A DNA stretch of 64,000 nucleotides from Flammula alnicola (Eukaryota > Basidiomycota > Agaricomycetes > Agaricales > Strophariaceae): NCBI GenBank assembly GCA_015499995.1, contig JADNRV010000005.1, forward strand, positions 558,001 to 622,000, written 5' to 3'. The notes under the pieces were generated by a model that ran no database searches, was not told the origin of the DNA, and was given only the letters and a program-made list of their open reading frames with translations. Of the stretch, positions 1-12,283 are shown piece after piece. Position 1 is the first letter of the stretch. Each line of letters starts with the position of its first letter. The translations under genes were made by a program, and so were the position numbers.

Positions 1-32
1 GACTTCACGGCATGCGCCGGAAGGTCTACAAC

Positions 33-92
33 GTTGGAGTCAGACCGCTGTTGTTGGAGTCAGACCGCTGTTGTTGGAGTCAGACCGCTGTT
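33..92. repeat. Tandem 20-bp repeat, three copies
   Basis: Three consecutive copies of a 20-base unit (GTTGGAGTCAGACCGCTGTT), identical by eye. It lies about 230 bases upstream of the first gene's start codon and is a simple minisatellite. No function is evident. Confidence 0.9.
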
Positions 93-320
93 GGTGTTTC
101 GGTGATGAGACCTGCCTCAGAGGACGGACAGGGTCATCAAAAGCGTGGTTGCACGCCATGAGACAATTCCTTGCCGCAAATGGTGCGTGTCTCATGTTAG
201 CGGGGTCCAAAAACATCCTTGGATTCTTCTTCGTTACATCCATTTTCTCGGTTCCAACTCGACGACGTTTATGTTCCTCTCGTTCCCGACTTTTGAAGAC
301 TAGAGCCATAGAATATCCCA

Positions 321-3275
321 ATGTCCGATCTCAAGGCACGAATTGGTCCAAAGGTTGGACGGGAATTATTTCCCAACAAGACATGGGTCAGGCCAGGGCT
401 AGACATCAACACTATAACCCCACGTCCCAAGTGGAAGAACAACAAACAAGTGACGACCGGATACGACAGCGATCAATCCAGTCACGAAGACATGTCTGCC
501 ACTGACAGGAAGCCCGGCTTTTGCAGAACATCTCAATCTGGGACAGCGTCGCTGTTAACTCGGATGGGCTTGAGTCCAGGAGGCTCTGAAGGTGATGCTT
601 TGGAGGAGCTAGAAGCGCAGGATGTGGTAAAATCGCTAATCGAACGAGTTCAAGGGACCGCGGCAAATGAAAGAGGTGATCTTGGAGCTGGTCACTCAAA
701 TTTTCACAACGCCGGATTCGTGACTAGGATCAGCGCCGCTCAAGACATGAACGTAAAATCACTCAACAATGGCGAAGTCAATGATAACCACCAAAGCCCG
801 ATTCTGGAGACAAACTTAAATGCTGAACTCGCCAAAACTCCTTCAGTACGTCCCTTGCCTTCCTTTGTCTTCCTCAATGGTTGTTGATGTACTTTATAGG
901 ACAACCAACTGGTTGGCACCACCAATAACAAAGAAGACAAAGAGAATCTTTCCAACAGACGCAGCCATCACCTGTCTTCTCAGAATAATGGAAATGACAA
1001 CGTCGTTGATGGTCCTCAGGGCGCGAAGAATCTTGCAACTGGTCCGTCCGCAGGAGGGGGTCCAGACAAAAACCACTTTGTCCCAAATTTTCTCGACGCA
1101 ACGCACGCCCATCCTGTCATCAATCCAAATTCCTCCTCTCATCCAGGTCTCGGAGAACAGACAGGCATGCCCAGAAAACATATCTCGCATATATCCACCT
1201 CCGCCTCATCCGGGGGCTCATCAGGCCCTGAAGAGGGCGAACTGTCTGAGCCACTTCCTGCAGACAAAGTACGAGATCTTGTTCTTCCTCTTGTGCTGCG
1301 AAATGCAGCAGATCGTACCAAAGACACTGAGAAGGAAACTTCCTCGCAGCCAACCCCCGTGGACTCGAACGTCCTCTCCGACGAGGTATTATCTTCGTTC
1401 GCTAGAAGAACAAGAACGATAGAAGGAGAATTGCATTCTCACAATGTTGAACCCTCAACGAATATCTCAGGATCTCAAGCTATAGCTAGCAGGGCCGCGG
1501 GCGTTGCTGGTGCTGCTACCGCATCATCTTCTCCAACGGGTGGCTCCTCCACAGCGCAGATTTCCATTCGAAGCGATAGGCCAACACCAGCTCCACCTAT
1601 TACATTCGCACCACAGGCTGCTGCTGATATTCGTCAGACCTCCTATCCCTACCCAACGACGTACAGCAGATACGGTCCACCGCTACGATATACCCCTAGC
1701 CCAGGATCAGAATCTGGCGGAGCGCGCTATGCAGACCATCGTCGCCCGACCAACCAAGAGGGTCCATCGAGCATCGCAGATCCTCGACCTGAAGGGCGTC
1801 GATCGTCTTCGCCCGCGTATCATGTCCGTCGTCGAAGCTCCTTCTCCCGTGAAGACGCATATAGACGTCCATACGGTCGCGGGTACCGCAGTCCTGAACG
1901 ACCTCGCGGTCCTCCTCCACATTCTCCGCGCCTGCCGCATTCTCCACCTGCGGCCCGGTCGACAGTCCTCGCAGAGCCAATGTCCCGTCCCAGTTCATCG
2001 CCTACGAGTCATAGGCCTTCCAGCGAATCGGGATCGTCGCATCGAGGTGGTGATCCATACCCTAACGCGCCTTCCGAACGCGCTCGTCGGGCATCGTTGC
2101 ATGAGCGGGACGACAACTCGCATCGGCTTTACCTCGCTCACAGAGAAGGTGGCGACGGCAGGAAAAGATGGAGGGATTCTCGGCCCGACGACAGATATAC
2201 ACGGAGATCCGCATCTCCTGTTCCACGAGAGCCGTATAAACCATATATGTCCAACCAACGCCGCTCTCGCACCCCGCCTCGACGGGGCCGACCAACTTCA
2301 GATCCATACTACCGAGATCGTTCTCCGAGAAGGAGATCGTCCTTATATGACCGGCGGCCTCGATTCTCGGAAAGAATGGATGTCAGCGACGATTATGGAT
2401 CAGGATCTATACCAAGTTCAAATCGATCTTCAAATGATGTTGACGGTGATTCACACCACCCATACCAAAAACCAGAACCACAACGTGCATTTGCAGGCAA
2501 CACTCCTGTCAATATTTTGGGTCAAGAAACCAATGAAAGAAAACCCAGCTTTCTACCTTGTCACAATGTACCTGGCCTTTGGTTCGCAAGCCTCGGCTTG
2601 GATACACTGGCCACCTTGACATGTTCCTTTGAAGTGGACCAAGAAACAGCCATCAAGTGGAATTTTCACAGATCACAGTAAGTATTATTTTTTCAGATCT
2701 TTGGAAATAAAAGACTTACATAATATCAAGCAGAGATGAAACTTCTAATAACATGCCTGTTGCTTCTCCGCCAATTTCTCAAACAAAACTATCTTTGCAA
2801 ATAGGCTGCTTCTTGAAGGAAGCTGTTCATGCATGTATACAATCACAGCAACCAGGAACTTCTGCCCATGAATTGGCCTTAGCAGTATTTTCACTCGAAA
2901 ATTGCTGGCCAACTCAAGGTCATTTGATTGTGGTCGTTAATTCACAAAATACCAAGACCAAAACTTGGCTACCACATAATCTTGTAAGTTTATCTCCCCT
3001 TTTTAAGATGGACCATTATAACTAATAAAATATTCAAGGGCCCTACGGATCCACCAATTTCAATTGCGAATTTTGTACACGAAGGACAAAACATTATTCA
3101 GTTCATTCAATTATCTGGAATGTCTGATAAAATGTTTGTTCTCTTTGCAAAAGAGAATTCTGGTTGTGATAATCATGAAGATCATGCAATGATTATGCAG
3201 AATGGTTCAGAGGAACCATCAACCACTGGTCCAATTACTATAAAGTCTGGGGCTGTAACAATATCATCAAGATGA
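321..3275 (+). CDS. Large Ser/Arg-rich protein with a structured C-terminal domain, unknown function
   Basis: Four exons (321-845, 900-2677, 2731-2983, 3039-3275) join in frame at GT-AG introns and give about 930 residues starting with MSDLKARIGPK. Residues 1-330 are polar and probably disordered. Roughly residues 420-690 are rich in Arg, Ser, Pro and Tyr with many RS, RRS and SPR dipeptides, as in RNA-processing or chromatin proteins. The last 170 residues change to a hydrophobic, mixed alpha/beta composition. Its end (ISIANFVHEGQNIIQFIQLS) is reminiscent of the PINIT domain of SIZ/PIAS SUMO ligases, but no SP-RING cysteines follow, so that resemblance is only a lead. The start was chosen because it is the first ATG that opens the reading frame joined to exon 2. 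The gene is stable in frame over its whole length, supporting real coding. I do not recognise the family with confidence. Confidence 0.75.
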
Positions 3276-3384
3276 AGCTGATTAGCTATGTATGTGTGTT
3301 ACATATATAAGTACTGTTTATTATTGCTGTTTTCGAAATAGTTACCAATGCTCAAACTCAACAAATGCTTAATAAGATACCACT

Positions 3385-3786
3385 TTATACTCCCTCAGCA
3401 TAAACCTGTCTCCAATTCCAAGCCTCAGACAAAGACAATTTCATGGCAGGTTGGGCTTGCCAGGAAATAACGAAAGGCAAGACCTTGCAGTCGATAATCA
3501 TTGGTGAATAGTTATTGGAAAAGACCATGATGTCATCCATTGTGACTGTGAAAATAAATTCACCAATGTCTTGAATAACTGTGTCAACATCCATATCATT
3601 GGGATCATCAACCATCATTAGATCCTCCAGGGCGGGATCAGTCATAAAGTGCTCACTGGTAGAATTGGTAAGTGTGACACCTTCCATAACACAGAGGTCA
3701 GACATCATGCCATAAAGAAAGTTGTCGACTCCATCCTTTGAAGCGTAGGTATGCTTTTGGTGGTCAGCACCTGAGTGTTGTGACAT
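3385..3786 (-). CDS. Hypothetical acidic protein, 133 residues
   Basis: An uninterrupted frame from ATG to stop, converging with the large gene to its left. The product is acidic in the middle (a run of D, N and M around residues 50-75, with DDPNDMDVD) and more hydrophobic in the second half (FIFTVTMDDIMVFSNNY). There is no signal peptide or convincing membrane helix, and I recognise no family. Being only 110 bases from the neighbouring stop codon, it could be a short gene or a fragment. The regular codon-like composition makes it more than a chance frame, but support is modest. Confidence 0.4.
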   Translation of the reverse strand: MSQHSGADHQKHTYASKDGVDNFLYGMMSDLCVMEGVTLTNSTSEHFMTDPALEDLMMVDDPNDMDVDTVIQDIGEFIFTVTMDDIMVFSNNYSPMIIDCKVLPFVISWQAQPAMKLSLSEAWNWRQVYAEGV

Positions 3787-4175
3787 GAGTTACAGAATGG
3801 GCGACATCAAGACAATGGTGAAATACCGAAGAACGAGCCTCCATAGTATTGTTCCTCCTTGGCGAGTTTGGCAGTCCAGGCATCAGAACTTGGAATCGAC
3901 AACACACGCCTTGCTGTGGGTCAGGAGCTATCTTTTGGTAAGATGCGAGACCACCCGAGGAGACCACCCACTCTCCCTAGGAACTGAGCACGCTTCGTGC
4001 GTTTGAATATCGGGACCGTTTTCAGCACCGAAAATGGTCACAGGCTGGACCCGCCAACTATTTCGAAAATGGCAATAATATGTATCATGTACTTCTAATA
4101 GTATTGTGTTAGTACAGTTGTGAGTGCGAAAGTGTTTCAAACCTCGGGGTAATTAAGCTGTAGCTCCCTTGGCCT
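3787..4175. other. Intergenic, nothing recognised
   Basis: About 390 bases between the hypothetical gene and the cytochrome b5-domain gene. I see no coding frame, RNA gene or repeat. It contains the 3' flank of the latter and the promoter side of the former. Confidence 0.6.
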
Positions 4176-4978
4176 CTAAGATGAATCTGGTGGTTCTGGT
4201 ATAAGAAATCCGACAAGACAAGAATCTAGCATGAAATCAAGATTAACCCAGGCATGGGTTTCCGCTGTACAAGAAGGTAAATGTGACTGTCGCGATAGAA
4301 CAAGGTGAAGCGCACCAAAGAGTTTGGTGCCGTCTCGACCGGCTACACGCATTAATTCTTTCTCTCCTCCGGGATGAAATGGTAGGTATGCTGTGATATT
4401 GTACACTTTTCCGTTGAAGGCGGACCAAGCGTCATCGCGCTTTCTATGCTGCTTCAACACAGATGGAGGGATACGCATCAAGGAATCGACTCCCTTGTAT
4501 TTATTATATTAGTTCGGCTTCTCCTCGAATTACGTGGCGCAAAACTCACCCGCAGGTCCGTCCCGGACGCCTTTAAGGCCGCCCAGTCTAAAGGGCTATG
4601 TCCAGGAGCTAGAGCGACCTTTCCGCTTTTCTTGGAAGGTTTAAGAGGCGGCTTCGTTGTAGTCGGCGGGACAGCGAGCGAGTTACCTCGCGCAGTCGAC
4701 ACACCGGGCTGACGCACAGCAAGCGATGGCATAGGAGGCGGAGGCATCAGCTGAGAGTCTGTCAGGATGCTAGGAATCCTGGAAGATTGCACTCGTTGAG
4801 CACTGTTGAGACTAGGAAACGCCGGAGGCAAGTCATTATCTCGTTCCGTTTCGGTGTCCTCTCCGTCATCTTCGTCGGAGGCAGGTGGTGATATCGTCAG
4901 GAGAGTTGAAACTGTAGGCGGGGCGGGTTCAGCTGCAGATGTTCCACTGTAGAGCCAGCTACGAAGGTAAGAGGTCAT
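4176..4978 (-). CDS. Cytochrome b5-like heme-binding domain protein (IRC21-like)
   Basis: Three exons read right to left (4978-4550, 4493-4316, 4264-4176) give about 231 residues. The first 110 residues are Pro/Ser/acidic and look disordered. The C-terminal 90 residues form a cytochrome b5 fold: a WSAFNGKVYNIT strand, the HPGG heme-ligand motif in FHPGGEKEL, GRDGTKLF, and a second ligand His in THAWVN followed by MLDSCLVGFL. Known members of this soluble fungal class bind heme and pass electrons to partner enzymes; there is no C-terminal membrane anchor here. The frame is open further upstream from a TTG, but the first ATG of the protein is at 4978. Introns are 49 to 56 bases with good consensus. 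The domain assignment is firm; the exact partner or pathway is not shown. Confidence 0.85.
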
Positions 4979-5214
4979 GGTACGAGACAGATGAGGATCA
5001 GCGGAAGCGCTCAACGTGCCGTTGAGTCACCGATGCTAAGTTTGTCTGTAATTGGCTACCTCGCCCGATAATGCTGGACCAAATAAGAGTGCATCGCCCT
5101 AGATTGAATACTACCTTACAAGTTCAACAAGTAGGATATTCACATAATCTCGGGCGGTTGAAACATATTTGCTAATACATACTGGAATTGTCGTTACAAT
5201 TCTCAGAGGCCATA

Positions 5215-6105
5215 TCACTTTTCCTGTACCGCGTATACTGCAACCCGCTCTTTGCGTTTGGACGAACCTCGAGATTCGATATCACTCCGGCCCTTAGTAC
5301 TTGTCCGAGATGTCTTCTTTAAAGAGGGTCCGAGGAATATAGGGCTCAGAGAGACCAGGAGTAGCAACAACGTCGCAACGAGGGACATCCAAGGCTTAGC
5401 AAAGTAAACCGGGTTAATCGACGCCAAAAGGACACGAAGATACGGTTGCTCACCAAATTGCCATAGCTTGCACTGAATCCTCGTTTCTCGAACCTAGATT
5501 TCGCCACACCGAAGATCCCGATAGTGAATAGAAAAGCAAGCGCAGATGAAGCAAACGATATCCAGGCCAAGAAGTCGAAGACTTTATCGTTTTGTGCGTT
5601 CCGGACGCACATTATGGGTATCATCGCGATCAGAGTGAAGAAAGTCAAGATGATGGCTGATCGATGGGTTCGAATGGACATTCAGTCAGTTACAGCTTAC
5701 GCCGGCATAAAGTAAACGACAGACCTATGGGATAGAACACGAATGCCTTCGTGATCGGGATAGTTATTTCAGGCGGCCATGTAAACCCAAACCTGGGAAA
5801 GTAATGCCGAGGGAATCAGATTTATAAACAGGGATTCTGAGAAGAAACACGCACTGCATTGGTGAACATATTGTGCCATCGTCCAAACACCATCCCCACA
5901 TCCCGAAACTGACTCCGTTTGCTTGATTCGAACGGAGAAAGGAAAACGTTGATACCAAGGGTATGAGAGGGTCGTGAGCAGCCTATGAGCGTAGTCAGAA
6001 CAATAGCGCTTCATTACACACAGAGAGCACGACGTACAAGAGTATAAACGCAGTCAATGTCGCCAGAAAGACGTAGAAAACAGGGTTCGCGTAGATGATA
6101 GGCAT
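5215..6105 (-). CDS. SUR7/PalI family plasma-membrane protein
   Basis: Five exons (6105-6022, 5982-5855, 5792-5701, 5656-5454, 5394-5215) join in frame to about 228 residues. The layout matches SUR7/PalI proteins: an N-terminal membrane helix (FYVFLATLTAFILLYVVLS), an extracellular loop with the family signature GVSFGMWGWC and a second Cys nearby (TICSP), then three helices. Between helices 3 and 4 lies GFSASYGNLPWMSL, the place where family members carry an xASxGxxxW segment. The tail is basic and cytoplasmic (KKTSRTSTKGR). Family members organise eisosomes and the cell cortex or act in ambient-pH signalling (PalI/Rim9). Which of these applies cannot be told from sequence. Intron 1, at 39 bases, is unusually short and is the least certain junction. 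Family assignment is an inference from motif layout, without a search. Confidence 0.75.
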
Positions 6106-7843
6106 TCCGTTAAATCGTGGTGGATGCAGAGTCAACGACAGATCGTGAAGGGTATCGTAAGACGTTAGGGGTTATAGCGAAGTGCATAGGGCCGTCAGCC
6201 ACTTCAAGAGGAGGGCAAAAATGCCTGACACAGAGACCGACAGAGACCGACTCGAGGGCAAGAGGAGAAGAAGCCTCAAGGCGCTGGTCTGGACTTTGGT
6301 TCATTTAAGCGTCCGTATATAGGCATGTTCACCTTATGGAGTTACCGGACCATGGGGTACGAGGTCCAGGGTGCAGCGTTCAGCGTTCTCGACCTAGAGA
6401 CTGTGTCTGTGGCCTGAACTCGTTTGTAATTCTCGAATTCCAGACCCTGTCCGTCCTTGTCAATTAAGCTCGAAGAAATGCATATTCCAGACCTTGAGAG
6501 AAAGAGACAAAGTTCGACGTCTTTGACCTTGTATTGATCCTTGCGCAATTGCATTCCGGTGCGTGATTATTGTAGCCAATGTAGTCGAGGCCAATGAGCG
6601 CAAGAAATAGAAAAAAGGCAGCTAAATGTAGCTCACAGAAGAACGCGTGAAGTAGAAGAACCAACGAGAAATATCAGAAACCAAGGCCAAAGAGCGTAGA
6701 AACGTCCCAAGAAGGGACGATGTGATTAGTGGCAGTAAAAAATACAGTTATATCGATCACGAACGAGACCTAATGTGAACTGTCAATGGCGTAAAGAACT
6801 TGAATCAAACAAACAAAAAAAGGACAACAACTCGGGGTGCAAAAAGAATAAGTAAGAAATAGCGTATGCGTAAACAACGACGGCGATCGAAAGAGACGAC
6901 GAGCGGGAAACACTTGGAGATAAGGATACCTCTGGCTACTTGACTAGGTCAGAATAAACAAGAGAGAGGAAGAGGAGGAAGAAAGAAAAAAACGTAGAAG
7001 ATAACGAGGAGATCAAAAACAAAACACGATCAAATCAAATCAAAGACTAGAAAATAGAGAAAGAGAGGGAGAGAGACGCGTTATCAAAGACCGTATAAAT
7101 AGATATTGGGAACGAGGTCATCAAGGAATGTGATAAAACCGTCCATTCTCGACAGCAAAAAAAGGCTACAGTCGAGAAAAACCGAAACAACATATACATC
7201 ATCAATGATCATCAACAGGGGTGATAGACGTGTTTAGAAGTAACAAGACAAAAACGATGAATATATAAGAGAGGGCGAAACGGATGACCGTTGTTGTTTC
7301 AAAACTGTGGTGGTGGTGGTGGTGGTGGTGATAGTCATTTGCGGCGTCGTTTCGGGGTCGTTGGGTGTTGATGAGGCCGAGGTCGGGATACAATTCGTTG
7401 AGGATATGGATAGACACGGAAACGGAAAGGGTTGCGTGGGCGTGTTTGTGTGCTGGGTTGTAGACATGTGAAGCTGTGGTTACCGTTGGACAGAAACAGG
7501 ACAGGAGGACGAGAGTGCGAAATGCGAGAATTTTTTATGATGATGATGGTGATGGTGATTGGCGATGCGGGTTGGCTGATGATACAATTTGCATGTTTGT
7601 GACGAATCCTTTGATTAGTACAACAGACAGAAACGGAACAAGGGAACACGGATCAAGACAAGAGTCGTTTGAGAGCAGAGGAAAAAAGAATCAGGAGAAA
7701 GAAGGAAGAGGAGAGAAGGAAGAAAGAAAAGAAAAGTCTAATCGTCGTCCCAGTTATGCTTGCATTCGACTTCTTTTGCAGGATACCTCGAGGAACACTC
7801 AGAGACCGGGGGCCGGGCCAGGTAGGCAGCGTCAAACGCGCTG
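6106..7843. other. Long non-coding stretch with purine-rich and low-complexity DNA
   Basis: No convincing gene in about 1.7 kb between the SUR7-type gene and the WHI5-type gene. There are two purine-rich tracts on the + strand (around 6,960-7,080 and 7,660-7,740) and a GTG microsatellite. Short frames here, including a poly-His one, are products of the low complexity. It probably holds the promoter of the SUR7-type gene and the 3' UTR of the WHI5-type gene. Confidence 0.6.
7307..7330. repeat. (GTG)8 microsatellite
   Basis: Eight uninterrupted GTG units. On the opposite strand they give a run of His codons in one frame and Thr in another, neither in a believable gene. Confidence 0.9.
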
Positions 7844-9945
7844 TCAACTGTGGATCAAATCAATCCCAGCTCCGAGTGTCCTCTCGTCCTGTCTCCGGCC
7901 AGGGCTGCCCACAGCCGTAGCAGCGACAGCAGCAGCCTGCTGCAGCGCATGTGCATGCGCTTGCCGCATCTGCTCTTCCTCGAAGAGCTTCCGTCCAACG
8001 TCGGCCCTCAGACCCAGGTTGGACTTGTGTGGCCCACCAGCACCAGTTCCATGCCCACTCCGGGACGGCGACGGCGAGGCATTAATGAATTCATGGAAAT
8101 TAAAATCGAGTGGGCCCGCATTGCTGGTGCCACCAGCAACCCCGACCGCCGTGGGTTTGGCGTTCGACGGCGTGTCCTTCCTTCCTGTCGGACTTGTCGG
8201 CGCCGAGGGTAAAGGGAGCGGAGCCGGAGGAAGGAGTTGAGACACAAGGGATCCAGAGGAAGAGGCTGACATCGAGCCTCCTGCAGGTATCGACGTGGTT
8301 TGGGAGCTGTGGCCGTCGCTCACACCACCCCGGGCTGCACCTCCGAGGTCGCTGCCGATACTCGAAATACTAGAGGTGAAACTGTGGTCGCCACCTCTCG
8401 TCAAAGCAGGTGATTTGTACGCTGCACCTGCTGTAGCCGCTGAAGCATCCTCGTGTCCAGGAGGAGCAGAATCGGTGGCGGAGGTAGAAGGGAATAGAAC
8501 TCTACCCTTCGACCGCAGTGGACCCGTTCCACCTCCAAGAGCTCGATATGCTGTCATATCCTTGGAGTCTTTATTTGCGGGTCTCGCCGGCGACGGTGAT
8601 GTCGCAAGGAACAACATCAAGTTTGCTGCTTCACTGTCAGTCGGAGCAGCACGTGGAGTAGTGTGTTGACGGTTAACTCCGCCAGGAGGAGGCGTTTGAC
8701 TTCGGAATGCAGGTTCAATAGCAAGACTTGAAGAAGAAGGTGCCGCAGAAACTGGGCCAGGAGGATTTGGTGCGGCAGTGCGAGCCGAGGACTGAGCGAA
8801 ATGAGAATACGAATATGCTGATCCGACCTCCGAGCCATCAATACTGGACCTAGGAGATGATGTACTTCCGGCGATGGATGGTCTGTGGTGCATGAGCAGG
8901 GAGGTCAATGTGGCGGCAGCTTTCATGTCGACATCGCCATCAACATCAACATCTTCCACGTGTTGCTTTCGCTTGCCCTTGTCGACCGAGCCGCCTTTCG
9001 TCTTTCGCGGAGACGCAGCTGCTTTCGCAGGTTTGCTCGAAGCCTTGGCCTTTCCTCCTTGCGAGCGACTTGTTTCGTTTTTGGGCGACACCTTGGCAGG
9101 ACGCGTTCTTGGAGATGGAGCGGGCCGAGAGGGAGCTGGTACCGGCGGATCATTGGGGTTATGTATTGTTCTAGCTTGTTTGGTAGGAGGAGGCGCTAGA
9201 ATGGACGAGTATAGACTCGGAACTTGGGGCGGATTTCTCAAACTGGACGCGACTTCGCCACAGCTGGAGTAACCCGGGGTACCGGCGATAGAGGAGGATG
9301 GAGTATGTGTGCGAGGGGAGGAAACAGCGGCAGGAGGGGCCATGTTTCCTGATCCACCTCGTCTTAGGCTGCCTGCGCCTGAGGTGCTGGGCCCTTGAGT
9401 AGCTGGGTTGTTGTAGTAGTTGGTAGCACCGACTGCCTTACGTTTAGCGGCAATGGTGCGGTTGAACGATGCGGTTTGGCTCTGACTCTGTGCTTCTAGA
9501 TCGCGCAAAGGAACGTGGGGGATATTATGTGTGGCCTTGTACGATGCATAGGCTAAACGCGCTCGCAGCGCACGGGTGACCTGTGGGAACGATGAGTAAG
9601 AGGGGCCATGGTCTCACATTCGGGCTGTAGGGGGCGGCGGTGGCGAGTTGGACGTCCATTACGGACGTCGAAACGCTGCACAGGATGAATGTGCACTGCA
9701 CCTCCGTGGCGCTCGGAAGAGCCATCACGTTGCCCACCGCCCTAGAGTCGACGCGTCGAGACGGGAAAACGACGTACCATAGCTATCTCAGCCCTGGCCA
9801 AGAACTTCTGGACTGCCTTCTTTCTCTGCTCCTGCTCGCCTGCGTCCGGAGAGGTGGATGTCGAGGCCTGCTGGGAGGCCGACACATGATTGAGATAAGC
9901 CATGGGTGGAGACGGCGACGTGGCGGAGGACGACGGGGTCGCCAT
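7844..9945 (-). CDS. WHI5/NRM1-type G1/S transcription regulator
   Basis: Two exons (9945-9778 and 9580-7844) encode about 634 residues from MATPSSSATSP. The GTB-type segment that binds SBF/MBF in Whi5 and Nrm1 spans the splice junction: AEIAM joined to VTRALRARLAYASYK, then HNIPHVPLRDLEAQ. The rest is disordered and rich in Ser, Pro and Thr, as expected of a CDK-controlled repressor with many SP/TP sites. It carries short conserved islands: TLTSLLMHHRPS (about residue 270), NLMLFLATSPSPARP (about 360) and LDFNFHEFINASPSPSR (about 530). A direct splice from 9778 to 9580 restores the GTB motif; a small extra exon within that 197-base intron is possible but would interrupt the motif. Known role of the family: restraining G1/S transcription until phosphorylated and exported. 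Assignment rests on the motif pattern. Confidence 0.78.
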
Positions 9946-10515
9946 TTACGCGTGAGGTGTGCTCAGTGGTGTGCAGGGAGTTGTTTGTGAGCTCGTCGCT
10001 GGTGAGGACAGCGGAGAAGGGGGGCTTGGGGCTGGCGCGTTGTTGGGATCGAGGTGAGAAAGAGAGACTGAGGAGCGAGGTCCCTGCGAGAAACGCGACG
10101 ACGCGTATCGGCATTCTCCGGGTTTCGGCTTTAAAATCCTCCCGCTTACATTTAAAATGAATCCGTCGAGAAAATTGAGTTTATTTTTTATCTTGCTCCT
10201 CCAGAGCTCGTCATCCGACCTTGAGCGGTGTACATATACGCCTATAAACGCCCTCATTCGCCCTCTAATCGACACGCTCCAGCGTCCAGAATAGATTCGT
10301 CCGCGCTCTTGTCCTGCCCACGCTCGGCCCCAATCTGGGCCATCCCAGGTCTAGAATCAGATGACTCGGTAAAGTGACCTCAAGGCAGCGAGGTGTGCAA
10401 AGGATGATGCAAGTCCTGTCAAGATCACGCTGACCGTGTTCCTGCGCGAATCCATGGTCAAATATGTCTGCCTGTCGTGTGGTGCCATGTGCACCCATTG
10501 TATTGTCACTCTCGG
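9946..10515. other. Intergenic: WHI5-type promoter and RAI1 3' flank
   Basis: About 570 bases without a supported gene. The part 10,397-10,535, which is the RAI1 terminus and 3' flank, is the piece copied into the rearranged RAI1 fragment at 19.0 kb. Confidence 0.6.
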
Positions 10516-12181
10516 TCATATATTCCATCCCGCGGTCGCCAAGCTGGCCATAGGCGACGTCGACGCCTGCTTCTCTTCGACCGGTGTCGCTGCGTGCGTT
10601 TCTTGCTGAAGCTCATCCCAATACCATTTGGGCAGAAATCCGACGCGATCCTCGCCGTTCGCCACTTCCTCGATGCCGGCTGAGTCAAGCTCTTCCACAT
10701 TGACACCCTTCCCAGGAACAAACTTGACTCGCCACACCGGGACGGGAAAGCCATTGGGATCCCGCGCCGTTCCTCGGGCCATATCCTTCAAAAATGTCAA
10801 CACTTGATATCCCCAGTCGAGACACACTAAAGGATCCCAAGCTCCTGGCTTGCCACGCACAAGCCGTGGTAGCTGTATAGTTTTAAATGACTGCACAGTA
10901 GACACAACGCCAGCTGGCGTCCGAAATCCAACCACGATTTCCTGTTAACGGAATTGCGGAACGTTAACGGCGTGAGGAGAGTAATATTTCCAGATGCTTA
11001 CCGGTACGCCAAGGAGAAACGATTGGAAATAGAATTTGAGCAGTTTCCTAATACAAGCGAGTGCCACCCATCAGCAGGATGCCAAAGCATACGCGAAATA
11101 AGCGTCCAATCATACCTCTCGAATTTCTCCTCGTCATATCGTTTGCGTATCGTCATAGAAGTTTTCAATTCCACAAACGTATCAGTTTGTCCGGTATATT
11201 TTCCTTTAAATAACCCTAAGATTAGCCAAACCGGACCCGATGAACGAATGCCGGCTTTGAATTACCTCTCACACAGTCGACCTCGCCCCCGATGATCATG
11301 CGGGTGTCGCCGAGCTTTGTCCGAACGACGCTGCACCACTGAACATTGGTGTTGACGTCGCCTCCCCAGCCTGGCGGCGCATCGGAATGCATGGAACTGG
11401 CAGGCGCGTTGTTCCTCGTCGGGGATTCGGAAGTACAATACGACTCAAACGCATAGCCGTAGTATGTTTGAGACCGCTGTCTAGGGTCCATGTCGTTCCT
11501 GCAGGAAAGTAAATTAAATAAATCATCAGAACACGACACATTATGCAAGTGTCGCGTACTTGATCATGTCAAATTGCGACAAGGGGCTCACTTTTCCTTT
11601 AGCCGTTCCTCTGTGAGATGTTCCTCGAAATACAGCGTGCCATTGACAAACATCACGTTCAGCTCCCATCCATCACGATTCTCGTAAGGCGCCGTCAGAA
11701 TCCTGTCTCACAGTGCACAGACGAACAAGAAAAACGTGACAAAAGACAAAGAAAAGAAAAAGATCGTTTCAGCCGTTACGAAACACAAAACCGAAGCGAA
11801 AAACACGTACTTGGTCATAACCCCTCTCCATGAAACGACGCCAATCTCCGGCATCGGCGCCTCACTCTTGCTCTTGACGTTCGATATCGCCTTCAGAAGC
11901 GAGTCAATCCTCCCCCGATCATCTGCCTTCCTAACCCACCTCTCGTACCCATAACCGAGGCTCGCACCGAGCGGCGGGTCCACGAAATACCGCAGCGCCG
12001 CGTCCGTGAACTCCTGGACATGTTCTGGCGTGTAAGAGAAAGAGGTGAGCTGGCTAGGCTGCTGGAATGGTATCTGTTTGGATTTGGCTTTGGATAGGTC
12101 GGGGTAGGCTAGAAAAGTGGTTGCCTCAGGGTGGAGGGTATGAGTTTTCTCCGCAACCGTGTGTTTGAGTGAGGAAGTCAT
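10516..12181 (-). CDS. RAI1: Decapping exoribonuclease/pyrophosphohydrolase RAI1 (DXO family)
   Basis: A multi-exon gene with all DXO/Rai1 motifs in order. The N-terminal exon ends in GVVSWRGVMTK. Next come ILTAPYENRDGWELNVMFV, YYGYAFESYCT (motif II), NVQWCSVVRTKLG, the metal-binding motif III in IIGGEVDCV, and motif IV ELKT in DTFVELKTSMTIRKRYDE. KLLKFYFQSFLLGVP is followed by VVGFRTPAGVV and, near the C terminus, NGEDRVGFLPKWYWDEL. The intron at about 11,119-11,052 is needed to join KFER to KLLKFYF. The family removes incomplete 5' caps from nuclear RNA and partners the 5'-3' exonuclease Rat1. The frame is open upstream with no in-frame ATG before 12,181, so the start there (MTSSLKHTVAEK) is preferred. 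This is the only complete copy; three fragments of its first exon lie downstream on the same strand. Confidence 0.93.
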
Positions 12182-12283
12182 GATCTTGTGGGCGCTTGAA
12201 GTTGCTGCAACCCGTGGAAAGCGGAACACAGACTTTTTCGCAGCCTAGAATACAAAAAAATGGGATCCAATGGCGGTTCCGTT

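Noticed and set aside
1268..1310. Possible 40-base intron in the Ser/Arg-rich gene
   Set aside because: Removing it would shift the frame, while the uninterrupted frame continues into the long RS-rich region.
7202..7467. Short - strand frames with poly-His or poly-Thr
   Set aside because: They come from the GTG microsatellite and have no other coding character.
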